A stretch of DNA of 64,000 nt from Bacillota bacterium (GTDB taxonomy: Bacteria; Bacillota; Clostridia; Lachnospirales; Lachnospiraceae): positions 1 through 64,000 of the forward strand of contig JAEYSV010000011.1 of assembly GCA_023434365.1 (NCBI GenBank). The letters run 5' to 3'. The position numbers were made by a program, and so were the translations under genes. Shown here in pieces: positions 34,431-43,022 of the stretch. The notes under the pieces are model-generated. The model was not told the DNA's origin and did no database searches. It saw only the letters and a list, made by a program, of their open reading frames with translations. The stretch's first letter is position 1. Each line of letters starts with the position of its first letter.

Positions 34431-35225
34431 TTATTTAATTTTTTCTTTCACGAAACTTAACTCTTTCCAGTCTTCTTCGGTAATATCATCAAGATTACAA
34501 TCAATACTAACCATTATGTCATCATAGATAAACTGGACTTGTGTTCGAGGATCATTAGCAATTTTATACTGTAAAGCTCCGACAGTGTAATCTTTTAGAT
34601 CTAGCTGCGTTTCATATACATTAGTATACCATTTCGGTAACGGTATGTTATTACTGGTATAAGCATATTCAGGTTGAAATTTGCTTAAATAATATACAAT
34701 TCCATTATTTTTCACAGCTTTATACTCATCCTTTGTTAGATATACCATCCGAATAATGACATTACTATTATTAATCTCTCCATAATAACTTATCCCAGGT
34801 TTAATATATGTACTAGTTGGATGAATGTAAATATTCGGGCATCTCTCCACCCCATCATACTCAACTCTGTGCCCTTTATAATATGGCATATATATTCTAT
34901 TTTTTGATATTGCATCATTTAAGAATTGTTGAAATGTACCCTTCCTGTTTTCTTTCTCAGCTTGTTCTATCAACATAAGTTGTTCTGCATCTAAATTATA
35001 GCTCAAGTCTGTCGTTAATTCATCAACCGTTTCATAAGTAAAGTCAAGTTGAGTCGGTGGACTTTCTTTCGTTGATTCTATATCTTGATCATATTCGCTT
35101 TTACTTTCTAGAACAAAGTTATGGTCGTAAGTATTTACACTTACCTCATTGTTGTTTGCTTTACAGCAGCCAACCAAAAGACATAATACTAAGATACTAC
35201 TCAAAATGAATATCATTTTTTTCAT
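34431..35225 (-). CDS. Hypothetical lipoprotein
   Basis: A type II signal peptide ends in the lipobox LVGC (Cys near residue 20), so the protein is probably anchored outside the membrane. The mature part is clearly paralogous to the protein at 38222-39085, sharing a YKGH motif, a YGEINNS/YGVINNS stretch, YLTKDEY, and the ending EDWKELSFVKEKI. Its function is unknown. AGGAAG precedes the start. Confidence 0.75.
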   Translation of the reverse strand: MKKMIFILSSILVLCLLVGCCKANNNEVSVNTYDHNFVLESKSEYDQDIESTKESPPTQLDFTYETVDELTTDLSYNLDAEQLMLIEQAEKENRKGTFQQFLNDAISKNRIYMPYYKGHRVEYDGVERCPNIYIHPTSTYIKPGISYYGEINNSNVIIRMVYLTKDEYKAVKNNGIVYYLSKFQPEYAYTSNNIPLPKWYTNVYETQLDLKDYTVGALQYKIANDPRTQVQFIYDDIMVSIDCNLDDITEEDWKELSFVKEKIK

Positions 35226-35393
35226 ACTAATCTTCCTCCCCTAATAAAATTCAGTTACACACCCAGTGTACCTGCCGGCCACCATTATACCTATCGCAGT
35301 GATATAAATTCTTTTCTTTATAAACAAACAACTAAACCATAACATTTGTTGCATGGAATTAATAAAACATCAAAATCATTTACCGATATCCAA

Positions 35394-35819
35394 TTACTTG
35401 CATATCATCTTATATTTCATCACCGTTTCCAAATCAATAAGCACTTCGCTAGAGCGGATCTCGAATATACAAGGCTTTGATTTGCCAACATTCTTTGCAT
35501 CAGTAATTCGTTCTTTTGAATCATTTGCTATGTCCAGTGCCAATACATTCTCTAACACTTTGAGTGGAAAATATATGGTCGCCTGCATATAGCCCTGCCA
35601 AGCTGACATCCATATAATCGTTTTTTTCTTTCGTTGCACTTTGCATAACCAAGCCTTGCCATCCTGATAATATCGCCATTCATAATTCAGTTCATACTTT
35701 TGAAAAAGCTCAAGTAACTCCACATAAGCTGCATACGATTCTCCCAGTATACTTCTAAGTACCGATTCATCGGGATAAATCTCTTTATCCCGAAGTTCAA
35801 TGTTATTGATTGTCTCCAT
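35394..35819 (-). CDS. DUF3788 family protein
   Basis: The 141-residue reading from the ATG at 35819 is supported by AAGGAG five bases upstream. The motif YYQDGKAWLCKVQRKKKTII and the following WMSAWQGYMQATIYF are typical of DUF3788. The protein is related to the N-terminal half of the fusion protein at 7673-8407. Cytosolic, function unknown. Confidence 0.7.
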   Translation of the reverse strand: METINNIELRDKEIYPDESVLRSILGESYAAYVELLELFQKYELNYEWRYYQDGKAWLCKVQRKKKTIIWMSAWQGYMQATIYFPLKVLENVLALDIANDSKERITDAKNVGKSKPCIFEIRSSEVLIDLETVMKYKMICK

Positions 35820-35902
35820 GTAATCTCCTTTCTCACCATTTATTCCGTTATCCTTTATATTAAATATCATTTATTGTAAATATCATTGGTAGTACATATC
35901 CT

Positions 35903-36694
35903 TTACTCCTGAAAATACACTTTCAACATCCTCGTCTTCGTATATCTGCCAGCGCTCTCGATTGTCTTCTTACTAAGGTGGTTATAATACCAGCACCCAG
36001 AGATAGGGATATAACCATTTTCCCTGCAAATGTCTGCCAGATGAAGCTGGATACTCCTGCCGATTCCTTTCTGGCGGTTCTTCTCTAAAGTAATCATACC
36101 ACATGCCCAATACTTGGTAAATAATACATTCGGAACGATTATGCCATAGCCAAGGATTTCATGATTCTCACACAATTTGTACAGCATATTTTCACCGCTC
36201 TCAACCTGTGCTTTGCTAATCGGCTGAAAGAAATCTCCTGTCTTTTCGAGTACCTCCTCGAATTCCTCCGGCTTCACTTTAATCATGCAACTTCTTGGAT
36301 ACTCCGGCGGTCTGACCTCATTCTTCACTGTACCATCAAACATATATGCCTGTTTCTCAATCTTGACGAAGTAATCCATACAAAGGGAAAGAAATAACTC
36401 ATCACCCGTTAGAACATACGCCGCTACGATATCATTTTCATCAAGCATCTGTTTAAATACTGGTTGCGCCAAATTAAGATACTCCTTCTTCAGATAAAAC
36501 TGGGTCAGTAATTGCTCCTTATGATAGATAGCAAAATAACCTATACTATTTTCATTTACCACAATCTTATAAAACTCTGCCAATCTGATATGATATTCCC
36601 AGAAGTCATCTCCAACGCAAGTAAGCGTATCGAGGTACTCCATCAACAAAGGTTTCATTTCCTCCATCGAAGTTTTTATCATCTTACAATCCAT
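35903..36694 (-). CDS. GNAT acetyltransferase
   Basis: This 263-residue protein has a C-terminal GNAT domain with the acetyl-CoA motif NRQKGIGRSIQLHLADIC, preceded by a poorly conserved N-terminal half that may form a second, degenerate GNAT fold. It overlaps the upstream GNAT gene by eleven bases, so the pair is co-translated. The substrate is unknown. Confidence 0.75.
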   Translation of the reverse strand: MDCKMIKTSMEEMKPLLMEYLDTLTCVGDDFWEYHIRLAEFYKIVVNENSIGYFAIYHKEQLLTQFYLKKEYLNLAQPVFKQMLDENDIVAAYVLTGDELFLSLCMDYFVKIEKQAYMFDGTVKNEVRPPEYPRSCMIKVKPEEFEEVLEKTGDFFQPISKAQVESGENMLYKLCENHEILGYGIIVPNVLFTKYWACGMITLEKNRQKGIGRSIQLHLADICRENGYIPISGCWYYNHLSKKTIESAGRYTKTRMLKVYFQE

Positions 36695-37679
36695 TTTGCT
36701 CCTCCTTCATTATTGACTTATCATCAATCCTTCTAACCACGCTGTGCGTATAATCTTCAAAATACTTAAGCCAGAATCCTTTCGCTGTCGGGTTAATGCT
36801 CTCGCAGTCCACGCCTAGAAGTGTGTAGCCCTCTTGCTTTAAAATGCTTATCATAAACGCAAGCAAATTATGATAAACTCCCGTGCCCCGGTACTGTGGG
36901 CAGCAATAGGCACCGCAGATATTCATCATACCCTCGACTTCGCTGACAAACGTCTCACCATCATTGCCAACCTTAATGTAGGCAATGTTATTCTCCTCAA
37001 TCTTTGCGGCAAAGTATCGAATATCCTCCGCTGCATCCTGATAAAGCTTTTCTACCGTTATCTCCGGAAATTTCATAAAGGTTGGGCTCTGTCCAAGGTG
37101 GGCTATCAGCTTGTTATGGTGCTCAAGAAGATTGCCCCAATCCTCCCTCGGCATCTCCAAATACTTGATATTAGTTGCTTCTGCCAATGATAACGGCTGT
37201 ATCGAAAGCTCCTTCATTGGACGAATCGCATCGATGCATCGAATACCAAACCCATTATAATAAAAGCTCTTTTCCCCAGCGGCGTCATGAGCATACAAGG
37301 CAATCGCATGGCTTAAGATTCCTTCTTTCATCCATTTTTTTGCTGCTGCCTGGTACATTCTAGAGTAAATCCGCTCTCTCTCCTTCTCTGACATACTAAG
37401 TCTAACCCCATGCGCATGAATTGGGACGAAAGTTCCTCTAATATTCGTGGTTCCAAATGCATCCTCCCTAGGCGGATAAGCGCACAAGAAACCAATCATT
37501 AGCCCCTCATCATCTAAAGCAGCAACTCCCAACCCAAACTCTGCAAACACTTCTAATCCCGGAAGCTCCTGAACCTTTGGTAAAAACTCATTAACTAGCC
37601 TCTCCTGTTCATAATTATCAAAAGCAATAACCCTAGCTTCCTCTACATGCTCTAAATTAAAATCAACGATTTGAATCAT
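36684..37679 (-). CDS. Two-domain GNAT acetyltransferase
   Basis: Residues 1-160 and 170-330 look like two GNAT-type halves; the second has YCCPQYRGTGVYHNLLAFM as acetyl-CoA loop. Twin-GNAT proteins of about 330 residues are common in Firmicutes and are mostly uncharacterised. I choose the ATG at 37679, eight bases from AGGGG. It forms an operon with the next GNAT gene. Confidence 0.75.
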   Translation of the reverse strand: MIQIVDFNLEHVEEARVIAFDNYEQERLVNEFLPKVQELPGLEVFAEFGLGVAALDDEGLMIGFLCAYPPREDAFGTTNIRGTFVPIHAHGVRLSMSEKERERIYSRMYQAAAKKWMKEGILSHAIALYAHDAAGEKSFYYNGFGIRCIDAIRPMKELSIQPLSLAEATNIKYLEMPREDWGNLLEHHNKLIAHLGQSPTFMKFPEITVEKLYQDAAEDIRYFAAKIEENNIAYIKVGNDGETFVSEVEGMMNICGAYCCPQYRGTGVYHNLLAFMISILKQEGYTLLGVDCESINPTAKGFWLKYFEDYTHSVVRRIDDKSIMKEEQNGL

Positions 37680-37819
37680 TATCATTTCCCCTTTACTTTT
37701 TATTTCATTTTTCTTTTCTTACCATTTTTCTTTTTCTTCTCACTTTCATATCACAGTATCAGCCATTCTCGCATAACATTTTTTTTGCATATAACATTGT
37801 AGATTATTTACTCATAACA

Positions 37820-37863
37820 TAAAAAACCGCTTTAAGCATACCTAACATCATGCCTAAAGCGGT
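37820..37863 (-). terminator. Terminator 2 of the structured RNA
   Basis: On the minus strand ACCGCTTTA and TAAAGCGGT pair, with further pairing of GCAT/ATGC inside, followed by TTTTTTA. It backs up the terminator at 37866-37890. Confidence 0.7.
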
Positions 37864-37865
37864 GC

Positions 37866-37890
37866 AAAAAAAGCACACCTTAAAGTGTGC
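37866..37890 (-). terminator. Terminator 1 of the structured RNA
   Basis: On the minus strand GCACACTTTAAGGTGTGC forms a hairpin and is followed by seven T residues. Confidence 0.75.
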
Positions 37891-38143
37891 AAACTTACGA
37901 CAGGAAACACCTATCTATAATATGCGCGTCCACCTGTGGTGGAAACTATAGCTTCACGAAAGGATACGAAAACTGGCATCACTAAGAAGAGGTTCCAAGC
38001 CCCCGTGCATCCTAGTTCGCCCAATATGCTGTTTTAGTCAAAAATCACCTTTAACACAATTGACATATAAACACTCCTTTCGCAATCCATCTACGGATGC
38101 TTCGTCAAGTATAGGTATATCCTCGATTTAGATTAACTCTCCG
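37866..38143 (-). ncRNA. Probable structured non-coding RNA, about 280 nt
   Basis: A good promoter (38150-38178), an interval without a long reading frame, and two tandem terminators define a transcription unit. Several helices can be drawn: near-end pairing of ATACCTAT with ATAGGTGT, TCCACC-ACA-GGTGGA, GCATCC...GGATTGC, and G-rich GCACGGGGGCTTGGAACCTC. The layout suits a housekeeping-type RNA such as 6S RNA or the clostridial raiA motif, but I cannot match either from memory. A minute ORF (38034-38066, MSIVLKVIFD) with an AGGAG site lies inside. Confidence 0.55.
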
Positions 38144-38149
38144 TTCATA

Positions 38150-38178
38150 ATTGTAATACATTATTTACCATTTATCAA
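38150..38178 (-). promoter_or_regulatory. Promoter of the structured RNA
   Basis: Minus strand -35 TTGATA (38173-38178), 17 bases, -10 TACAAT (38150-38155). Transcription should start near 38143. Confidence 0.7.
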
Positions 38179-38221
38179 GCACTAATATAATAACGCATAC
38201 TCTTCTTAACCAGAACTGCTT

Positions 38222-39085
38222 TCACTTACTACTCAATTTTTTAGTAACAAAACTCAATTCTTTCCAATTATCTTTTGTAATTTTATCAGCATAGTACGTA
38301 ACATCAACCAAGATTTCATCGTATAGAAACCCTACAGTGATTCGCGGATCATCCCAAAATTTATACACAATTGTTTTTACCGTGCGATCCTTAAGTTCCA
38401 GCTCACTTTCATAAACATATTCCCAATAGGGATATTTTTTATAGTTTTTACTATTAATATAATTTGGCTGATACTCTTCTAAAAAATCTATTTTACTTTT
38501 TCCCTTCACCGTATCATATTCTTCCTGTGTCAAATATGCTGTTTTTACTGTTATATCGCTGTTATTTATCACACCATAATACCAAATCCATGGCCTATAA
38601 TAAGATCCAAAAGGCCTAATAGCTATATTAGAAAAACCTTCCTCATTTCTTAACGAGATAATATGGTTTTTATAGTGTGGAATATAGATATAATTCTTCG
38701 ATTTTCTATCCTTAATAAATTTACGAAATGCTCCCTTTTTATCACTACTCTCAGCACCTTCAATATCCTTTAATTCCTTTTCATCCCAGGAACCAGCCAA
38801 ATCCATTGCTACTTCCTCCACTTTATCATAATCATAAAACGGAAGTTGGGACGGCAAAGAACATTCAAACTCTGATTGATGGTCATGACTTTCTTCTGGA
38901 ATATCCTTATCCATCTGAATAATCTTATCCATCTGAATATTCTCATCCATTTGACTATTCTCATCCATTTGACTATTCTCATCCATCTGACTATTCTCCT
39001 TGACCAGGTTGTTGTTTATGTTGCTACAACCTATCAAAAAGCAAATCAATAAAACACTACTCAATAATATCATTTTATACTGCAT
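38222..39085 (-). CDS. Lipoprotein with QMDENS repeats
   Basis: Read from the ATG at 39085 (GGGGGGAG upstream), 287 residues begin with a type II signal peptide ending in LIGC. A tandem hexapeptide region (NSQMDE three times, then degenerate IQMDK units) follows as a flexible, acidic linker. The C-terminal domain is paralogous to the lipoprotein at 34431-35225. It is likely exposed on the cell surface. Function unknown. The next gene upstream is another lipoprotein. Confidence 0.75.
   Translation of the reverse strand: MQYKMILLSSVLLICFLIGCSNINNNLVKENSQMDENSQMDENSQMDENIQMDKIIQMDKDIPEESHDHQSEFECSLPSQLPFYDYDKVEEVAMDLAGSWDEKELKDIEGAESSDKKGAFRKFIKDRKSKNYIYIPHYKNHIISLRNEEGFSNIAIRPFGSYYRPWIWYYGVINNSDITVKTAYLTQEEYDTVKGKSKIDFLEEYQPNYINSKNYKKYPYWEYVYESELELKDRTVKTIVYKFWDDPRITVGFLYDEILVDVTYYADKITKDNWKELSFVTKKLSSK
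38906..38997 (-). repeat. 18-bp coding minisatellite
   Basis: Five copies of an 18-base unit encode the QMDENS-like hexapeptides of the lipoprotein linker. The first three coding copies are nearly identical at DNA level, so copy number is probably variable by slippage. Confidence 0.75.
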
Positions 39086-39105
39086 GCTATACACTCCCCC
39101 CAGGT

Positions 39106-39444
39106 TTAATCACGCAAATCATAACCTACTATTTCCAATGTTTGAGGGTCAACGTAAGTCCCTATTGGCCCTAATAAACCATCATTAATCGTCTCAAATA
39201 CGATATGAAAAAGCTCCTTGCCATAATAGGTATCATCAGTAAAGTACACATACTTATTGTCCAGAACTACTTTTTCAAGCATAGCCTCTTTCCAAGTTCC
39301 TAAAATCTCTTTCTTCGCTTCACTTGTTAACTGACTCCAAACGATTTCTCTGATATCATCAGTTTCATTTCCGCTAACCTTCCCACAAGCTACCAAAGCA
39401 ACTAACAATAGAACGCCACATATAGCAAGAATCTTATTAGACAT
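39106..39444 (-). CDS. Small hypothetical lipoprotein
   Basis: A 112-residue protein with a type II signal peptide ending in LVAC (lipobox, Cys near 20). The mature part is short and acidic; no family is recognised. Its upstream region resembles that of the 34431-35225 lipoprotein (shared AACAACTAA ... TTGTTGCA elements), which suggests common regulation or duplication. It is followed at 20 bases by the 38222 lipoprotein gene. Confidence 0.65.
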   Translation of the reverse strand: MSNKILAICGVLLLVALVACGKVSGNETDDIREIVWSQLTSEAKKEILGTWKEAMLEKVVLDNKYVYFTDDTYYGKELFHIVFETINDGLLGPIGTYVDPQTLEIVGYDLRD

Positions 39445-39640
39445 TGGACCAAATCCTCCCTTCTACACACCTAGTCCAGTAACTCCCCGAATAGTAACCA
39501 ATCATCCGTAGAGACTAAAACCCTCCACTAATGATAAAACAACTAACCCCTGCAAATTGTTGCACGGTTTATAAATTTTTTATTTATTTTACTATCTGCA
39601 TTCTGGGAATCAGAACGCCTTTGAAGCAAGCAACCGTATA

Positions 39641-40144
39641 CTAATCCAAAGTGTAAAAGTACCAGTTTCCCTCTATTTTTTCTAATGTCATGTCTTGCGT
39701 AGAACTTGGGATGCTCCCATCCTTTGAATAAACGATCCCCATGGCAAATGAAAGAAACGAATATTTTTGAAAATATATACTTTTACCCTCTTCGCTAATC
39801 ACATTAAAATTCAAATCTAGCAGGAAATGCTTAATCAGCAAGTTAATATCTTTATCGTTTATTATAGTATTTTCCTGTTGCTCACCAAGATCGTTTGTTA
39901 CTGAAAAAGTTGAATCCGTCTCTTTATAGATAAACATCTCACCTTGAGAATCCTTTACATAATTGCTAAGGTTATAAAACTGCTCTTTATTATCATGGTA
40001 TGTCTCTATAATACTACTTCTGGTATTTTCATTATAATTTAATCTGTCCCACCAATACACTATCCAAACCACAACCAATATAGAACAAATCAAAAGAAAC
40101 AACAGCCACTTTTTTTTACTAATAAAACTATCGACACCCTGCAT
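39641..40144 (-). CDS. Hypothetical membrane-anchored protein
   Basis: Starting at the ATG at 40144 (GGGGGGGAG upstream) the 167-residue protein has one hydrophobic helix (WLLFLLICSILVVVWIVYWW) near its N-terminus and an extracytoplasmic domain. It belongs to the cluster of anchored proteins of unknown function between 33.6 and 40.2 kb. No domain is recognised. Confidence 0.6.
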   Translation of the reverse strand: MQGVDSFISKKKWLLFLLICSILVVVWIVYWWDRLNYNENTRSSIIETYHDNKEQFYNLSNYVKDSQGEMFIYKETDSTFSVTNDLGEQQENTIINDKDINLLIKHFLLDLNFNVISEEGKSIYFQKYSFLSFAMGIVYSKDGSIPSSTQDMTLEKIEGNWYFYTLD

Positions 40145-40289
40145 ATAAACACTCCCCCCCCAAATCATACTGCCCCAGAAATTCAAACTACCCTAAGACC
40201 CAGTTCCTAAAATCAAGGTACTAGCAAAAACAAAAATGTCCCAAAAGCAAGTGCCCCACTCAATAAAATGTCCTTAAAAAAGGTACAGT

Positions 40290-40569
40290 TCACTTCGTTC
40301 TTCACTGCCCTTATAGGCTCTTCACTGCCCTCACTCTTTCCGCTCTTCTCTCTTTCCCGCTCTTTTCTTTTCAACTCTTCTCTTTTCCGTTCTTCTCTTT
40401 TCCGCTCTTCTCTTTTTCCGTTCTTCTCTCTTCACTCTTAGTTCTTCACTATCTTTTTAAAGCTCTTCGTTCTTCACTGTCTTTTTCATCCTCTTAACTG
40501 CCCTTTTCTCTTTTTATCTCTTCACTCTTCACTCTTAGTTCTTCACTGCCCTTATAACCTCTTCGTTCT
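40290..40569. repeat. Pyrimidine-rich low-complexity tract
   Basis: About 280 bases are almost purely C and T on the plus strand, made of degenerate units such as GTTCTTCACTGCCCTT and CTCTTCTCTTTTCCG. The tract ends at the stop codon of the gene at 40570. A related tract lies at 61249-61440, also touching the 3' end of a minus-strand gene. No gene is visible in it. Confidence 0.7.
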
Positions 40570-41958
40570 TCACTGTATTTTAATGACCCTATCTGAGGGC
40601 GCCATCGCATCTGACATATTCACCGCCAATATCACCACCGCAATCCCCTTTTTCAGAAGCATCTCTTGCAATTCCCAGATTCTAAGCCGATGCGCCAGAT
40701 CCGCACCTTTAAACGGCAGTATACAAAAAACGACCTGCGGCTTTTGCAACAGAATGCGGGTATACGCCAGCTCATACTTCTCCATTTCGGTCAGGTCCTG
40801 AATCTTCTTGTCAAATACCTGACTGCCTAACACTTTAGTATATTCCTTCTTGATACTCCTTCGAATTTTGCTGTCAAGCCAGACCCGCGGCATTCTATGG
40901 TCAATATTCATGCAAAGATTGTCCATATAACTCATATCATAGAACAACATGGTACGAGTCGGCTGTTCCTGAATCACCGCCAGATTGCGATTGTTCTCCA
41001 ACTTTGCATACTTTCCATCTATTAATATCGTTCCAGTGTAACTTTCTTCTCCCATAATAACCTGGCAAAATTCATTGAATATCTTATGTTCTAGCATCTG
41101 GAGAACGATACATTCGCCTCTTCGAACATAGAATTCAAGATTCTTGATGTGCGTCCCACTGATTCCTTTGGATTCAAAGATAATTGGTTGCTCTTCTAAT
41201 TGCCTGCGGTATTCCCGATGATTACGCACTTTATCATCATATTCTTTGGAGTACAGATCGATGGTTGTTTGTTCCATCTCACTACCTTGCAATATTTTCG
41301 TAATCCTGCCATGTTTCATAATAGCAGTTCGGGTGCATATCTGAAGGTGTTCTTCAAAATGTGGACTGATATATAAGAACGAAAAGCCTGCCTTAGCATA
41401 ATATTTTATGATATCATGCAATTGCCTAAGGTCACTATCACTTACCATCGTGCTGATTTCCTGTATTACGATGAGCTGATGCCCTGCAACAATGGCGCGT
41501 AGTAATTCTACGACAATACGTTCAAAAAATGATAGTCGCTCCACCGGAGTATCCGGACTAATTGACATATGAATCTCATCTAGAAACGGCTGTAGCTGCT
41601 GCTTTATCATTTTACTATGTAAGATTTCCTGCTTAAATCCGGGACGAAGTACGAAGATATTATAGGCAACACTCTGCCCATCCACCAGCGAACTTTTATC
41701 CCGGATGACAGATATCTTGCTGTTCGTTCTCTTAATGTCCTGCCAGGAGTCCACCTGCTGCCCCCTATAATAGATATATCCGTCATATAAAGAAGGATTA
41801 TATCGCAAAATATCAAGTAGCGAAGGTAGACCATAGGCATTTACCGGAAGCAATCCCATGATCTCTCCCTCAAAGATATTCAGATTAAAGTCCTGAAGGT
41901 ACGTCGTCCCATATGCGTGATAGGTAACACGCTCCATTCTTAACACTTCTCGCCTCAT
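40570..41958 (-). CDS. Degenerate RbsA-fold ABC protein without ATPase motifs
   Basis: The 462 residues follow the two-domain layout of sugar-importer ATPases (RbsA/XylG), but all catalytic motifs are lost. The first P-loop reads GLLPVNAYGLPSLLDIL, the signature LSFFE (142-146) and Walker B LIVIQE (Asp to Gln). The second half has no P-loop after GECIVLQ, LTEME instead of LSGGQ, and FCILPF where DEP is expected. His200 of the H-loop region remains. It overlaps the histidine kinase gene by four bases, so it is probably a signalling or scaffold subunit that contacts the neighbouring importer or kinase. Long, intact and frame-preserved, it is not a simple pseudogene. Confidence 0.75.
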   Translation of the reverse strand: MRREVLRMERVTYHAYGTTYLQDFNLNIFEGEIMGLLPVNAYGLPSLLDILRYNPSLYDGYIYYRGQQVDSWQDIKRTNSKISVIRDKSSLVDGQSVAYNIFVLRPGFKQEILHSKMIKQQLQPFLDEIHMSISPDTPVERLSFFERIVVELLRAIVAGHQLIVIQEISTMVSDSDLRQLHDIIKYYAKAGFSFLYISPHFEEHLQICTRTAIMKHGRITKILQGSEMEQTTIDLYSKEYDDKVRNHREYRRQLEEQPIIFESKGISGTHIKNLEFYVRRGECIVLQMLEHKIFNEFCQVIMGEESYTGTILIDGKYAKLENNRNLAVIQEQPTRTMLFYDMSYMDNLCMNIDHRMPRVWLDSKIRRSIKKEYTKVLGSQVFDKKIQDLTEMEKYELAYTRILLQKPQVVFCILPFKGADLAHRLRIWELQEMLLKKGIAVVILAVNMSDAMAPSDRVIKIQ

Positions 41959-43010
41959 TGCATCACTCCCTGGCCTTTGATCTCTCGATCACTCGTAATA
42001 ATTGGGATGGTAATCTCAACGTCTGTTCCAACACCCTCCATCGAAAAGACATGCATCCCATATTCCTCGCCAAATATCAGGTGAATTCGATTATTTACAT
42101 TAATTAGGGCGATTCCACCCTCACTCTCCTGTTTCAGCGCGGTAAGCTGGTCCCCATTTCTCCCTAGCTTTTTATTAAGTGCTGAAAGGGTGTCTTCGTC
42201 CATTCCGACACCATCATCTGAGATTCGTATAAATAATCTCGTATCCGTCCGTTCCAGATAGATTGTCAGATTCCCAGTTCCAATCTTTAATTCCGTTCCG
42301 TGAATAATACTGTTTTCTAACACCGGTTGAAACGTAAGTTTCGGTATTTTGCATCGCAGGATTTCATCCCAGTCGTCCTCATTGCATTCGATATGTAATT
42401 GCAAACGGTCTCCAAAGCGATACTGTTGAATCTTAAAGTACGTTTTACAATTACTAAGCTCCTCCTCCACGGTCACTAGGTTTTCCACTTTGCTGATTGT
42501 ATACCGGAAAAAAGTAGCTAACGCCTCGGTCATATCGGCTACATTCTCTACACCGGCAAAAAGGGCTTCACTGCGGATTCCTTCTAGTGTATTGTATAGA
42601 AAATGAGGATTAATCTGATTCTGCAGCGCCAAATACTGAGCTTGTCTCTTATTCAGATTCACCACCTGCGTAGAATTCAGGATTTCATTGACTTTACTAA
42701 TCTCTTGGTAAGTATATGGCGTTAGCAAAGCCGCATGTTTATGTACCATGTCAAATGGTAGGTAGCCATCCAAAAACCGATGCATTAGTTTTTCCCACTG
42801 CTTATATGGACGAATGATATAAAAATAACTTAAAATGAGAAGTAGGATAGCAACTGCGATAATTGATACAAGATACCATAGATATTCCTCTTCTGATATT
42901 GCCAGACTCGCTATTCCAACAATCATGACTAGAACGAATAACCCAATCGCGAGCCCCATAACAATGATCCGATTGGAGATATAACGCATCTTATATTTTA
43001 GTTGACTCAT
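41955..43010 (-). CDS. YesM-type sensor histidine kinase
   Basis: Two hydrophobic segments at the N-terminus (about residues 12-35 and 42-66) are followed by a His_kinase domain with the H-box QINPHFLYNTLEGIRSEA. The ATPase domain has an N-box including PVLENSIIHG and the motif ISDDGVGMD. With little extracytoplasmic sequence, it may sense through a membrane partner such as the ribose-type importer. It is encoded between the response regulator (12-base gap) and the degenerate ABC protein (overlap). Confidence 0.9.
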   Translation of the reverse strand: MSQLKYKMRYISNRIIVMGLAIGLFVLVMIVGIASLAISEEEYLWYLVSIIAVAILLLILSYFYIIRPYKQWEKLMHRFLDGYLPFDMVHKHAALLTPYTYQEISKVNEILNSTQVVNLNKRQAQYLALQNQINPHFLYNTLEGIRSEALFAGVENVADMTEALATFFRYTISKVENLVTVEEELSNCKTYFKIQQYRFGDRLQLHIECNEDDWDEILRCKIPKLTFQPVLENSIIHGTELKIGTGNLTIYLERTDTRLFIRISDDGVGMDEDTLSALNKKLGRNGDQLTALKQESEGGIALINVNNRIHLIFGEEYGMHVFSMEGVGTDVEITIPIITSDREIKGQGVMQ

Positions 43011-43022
43011 TTAGCACCCCTA

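Noticed and set aside
41607..41840. 77-residue ORF inside the degenerate ABC gene
   Set aside because: Alternative-frame shadow with no start signals.
40570..41958. Calling the degenerate ABC gene a pseudogene
   Set aside because: There is no stop or frameshift over 462 codons, it is coupled to the kinase gene and the fold pattern is retained, so loss of motifs looks like repurposing.
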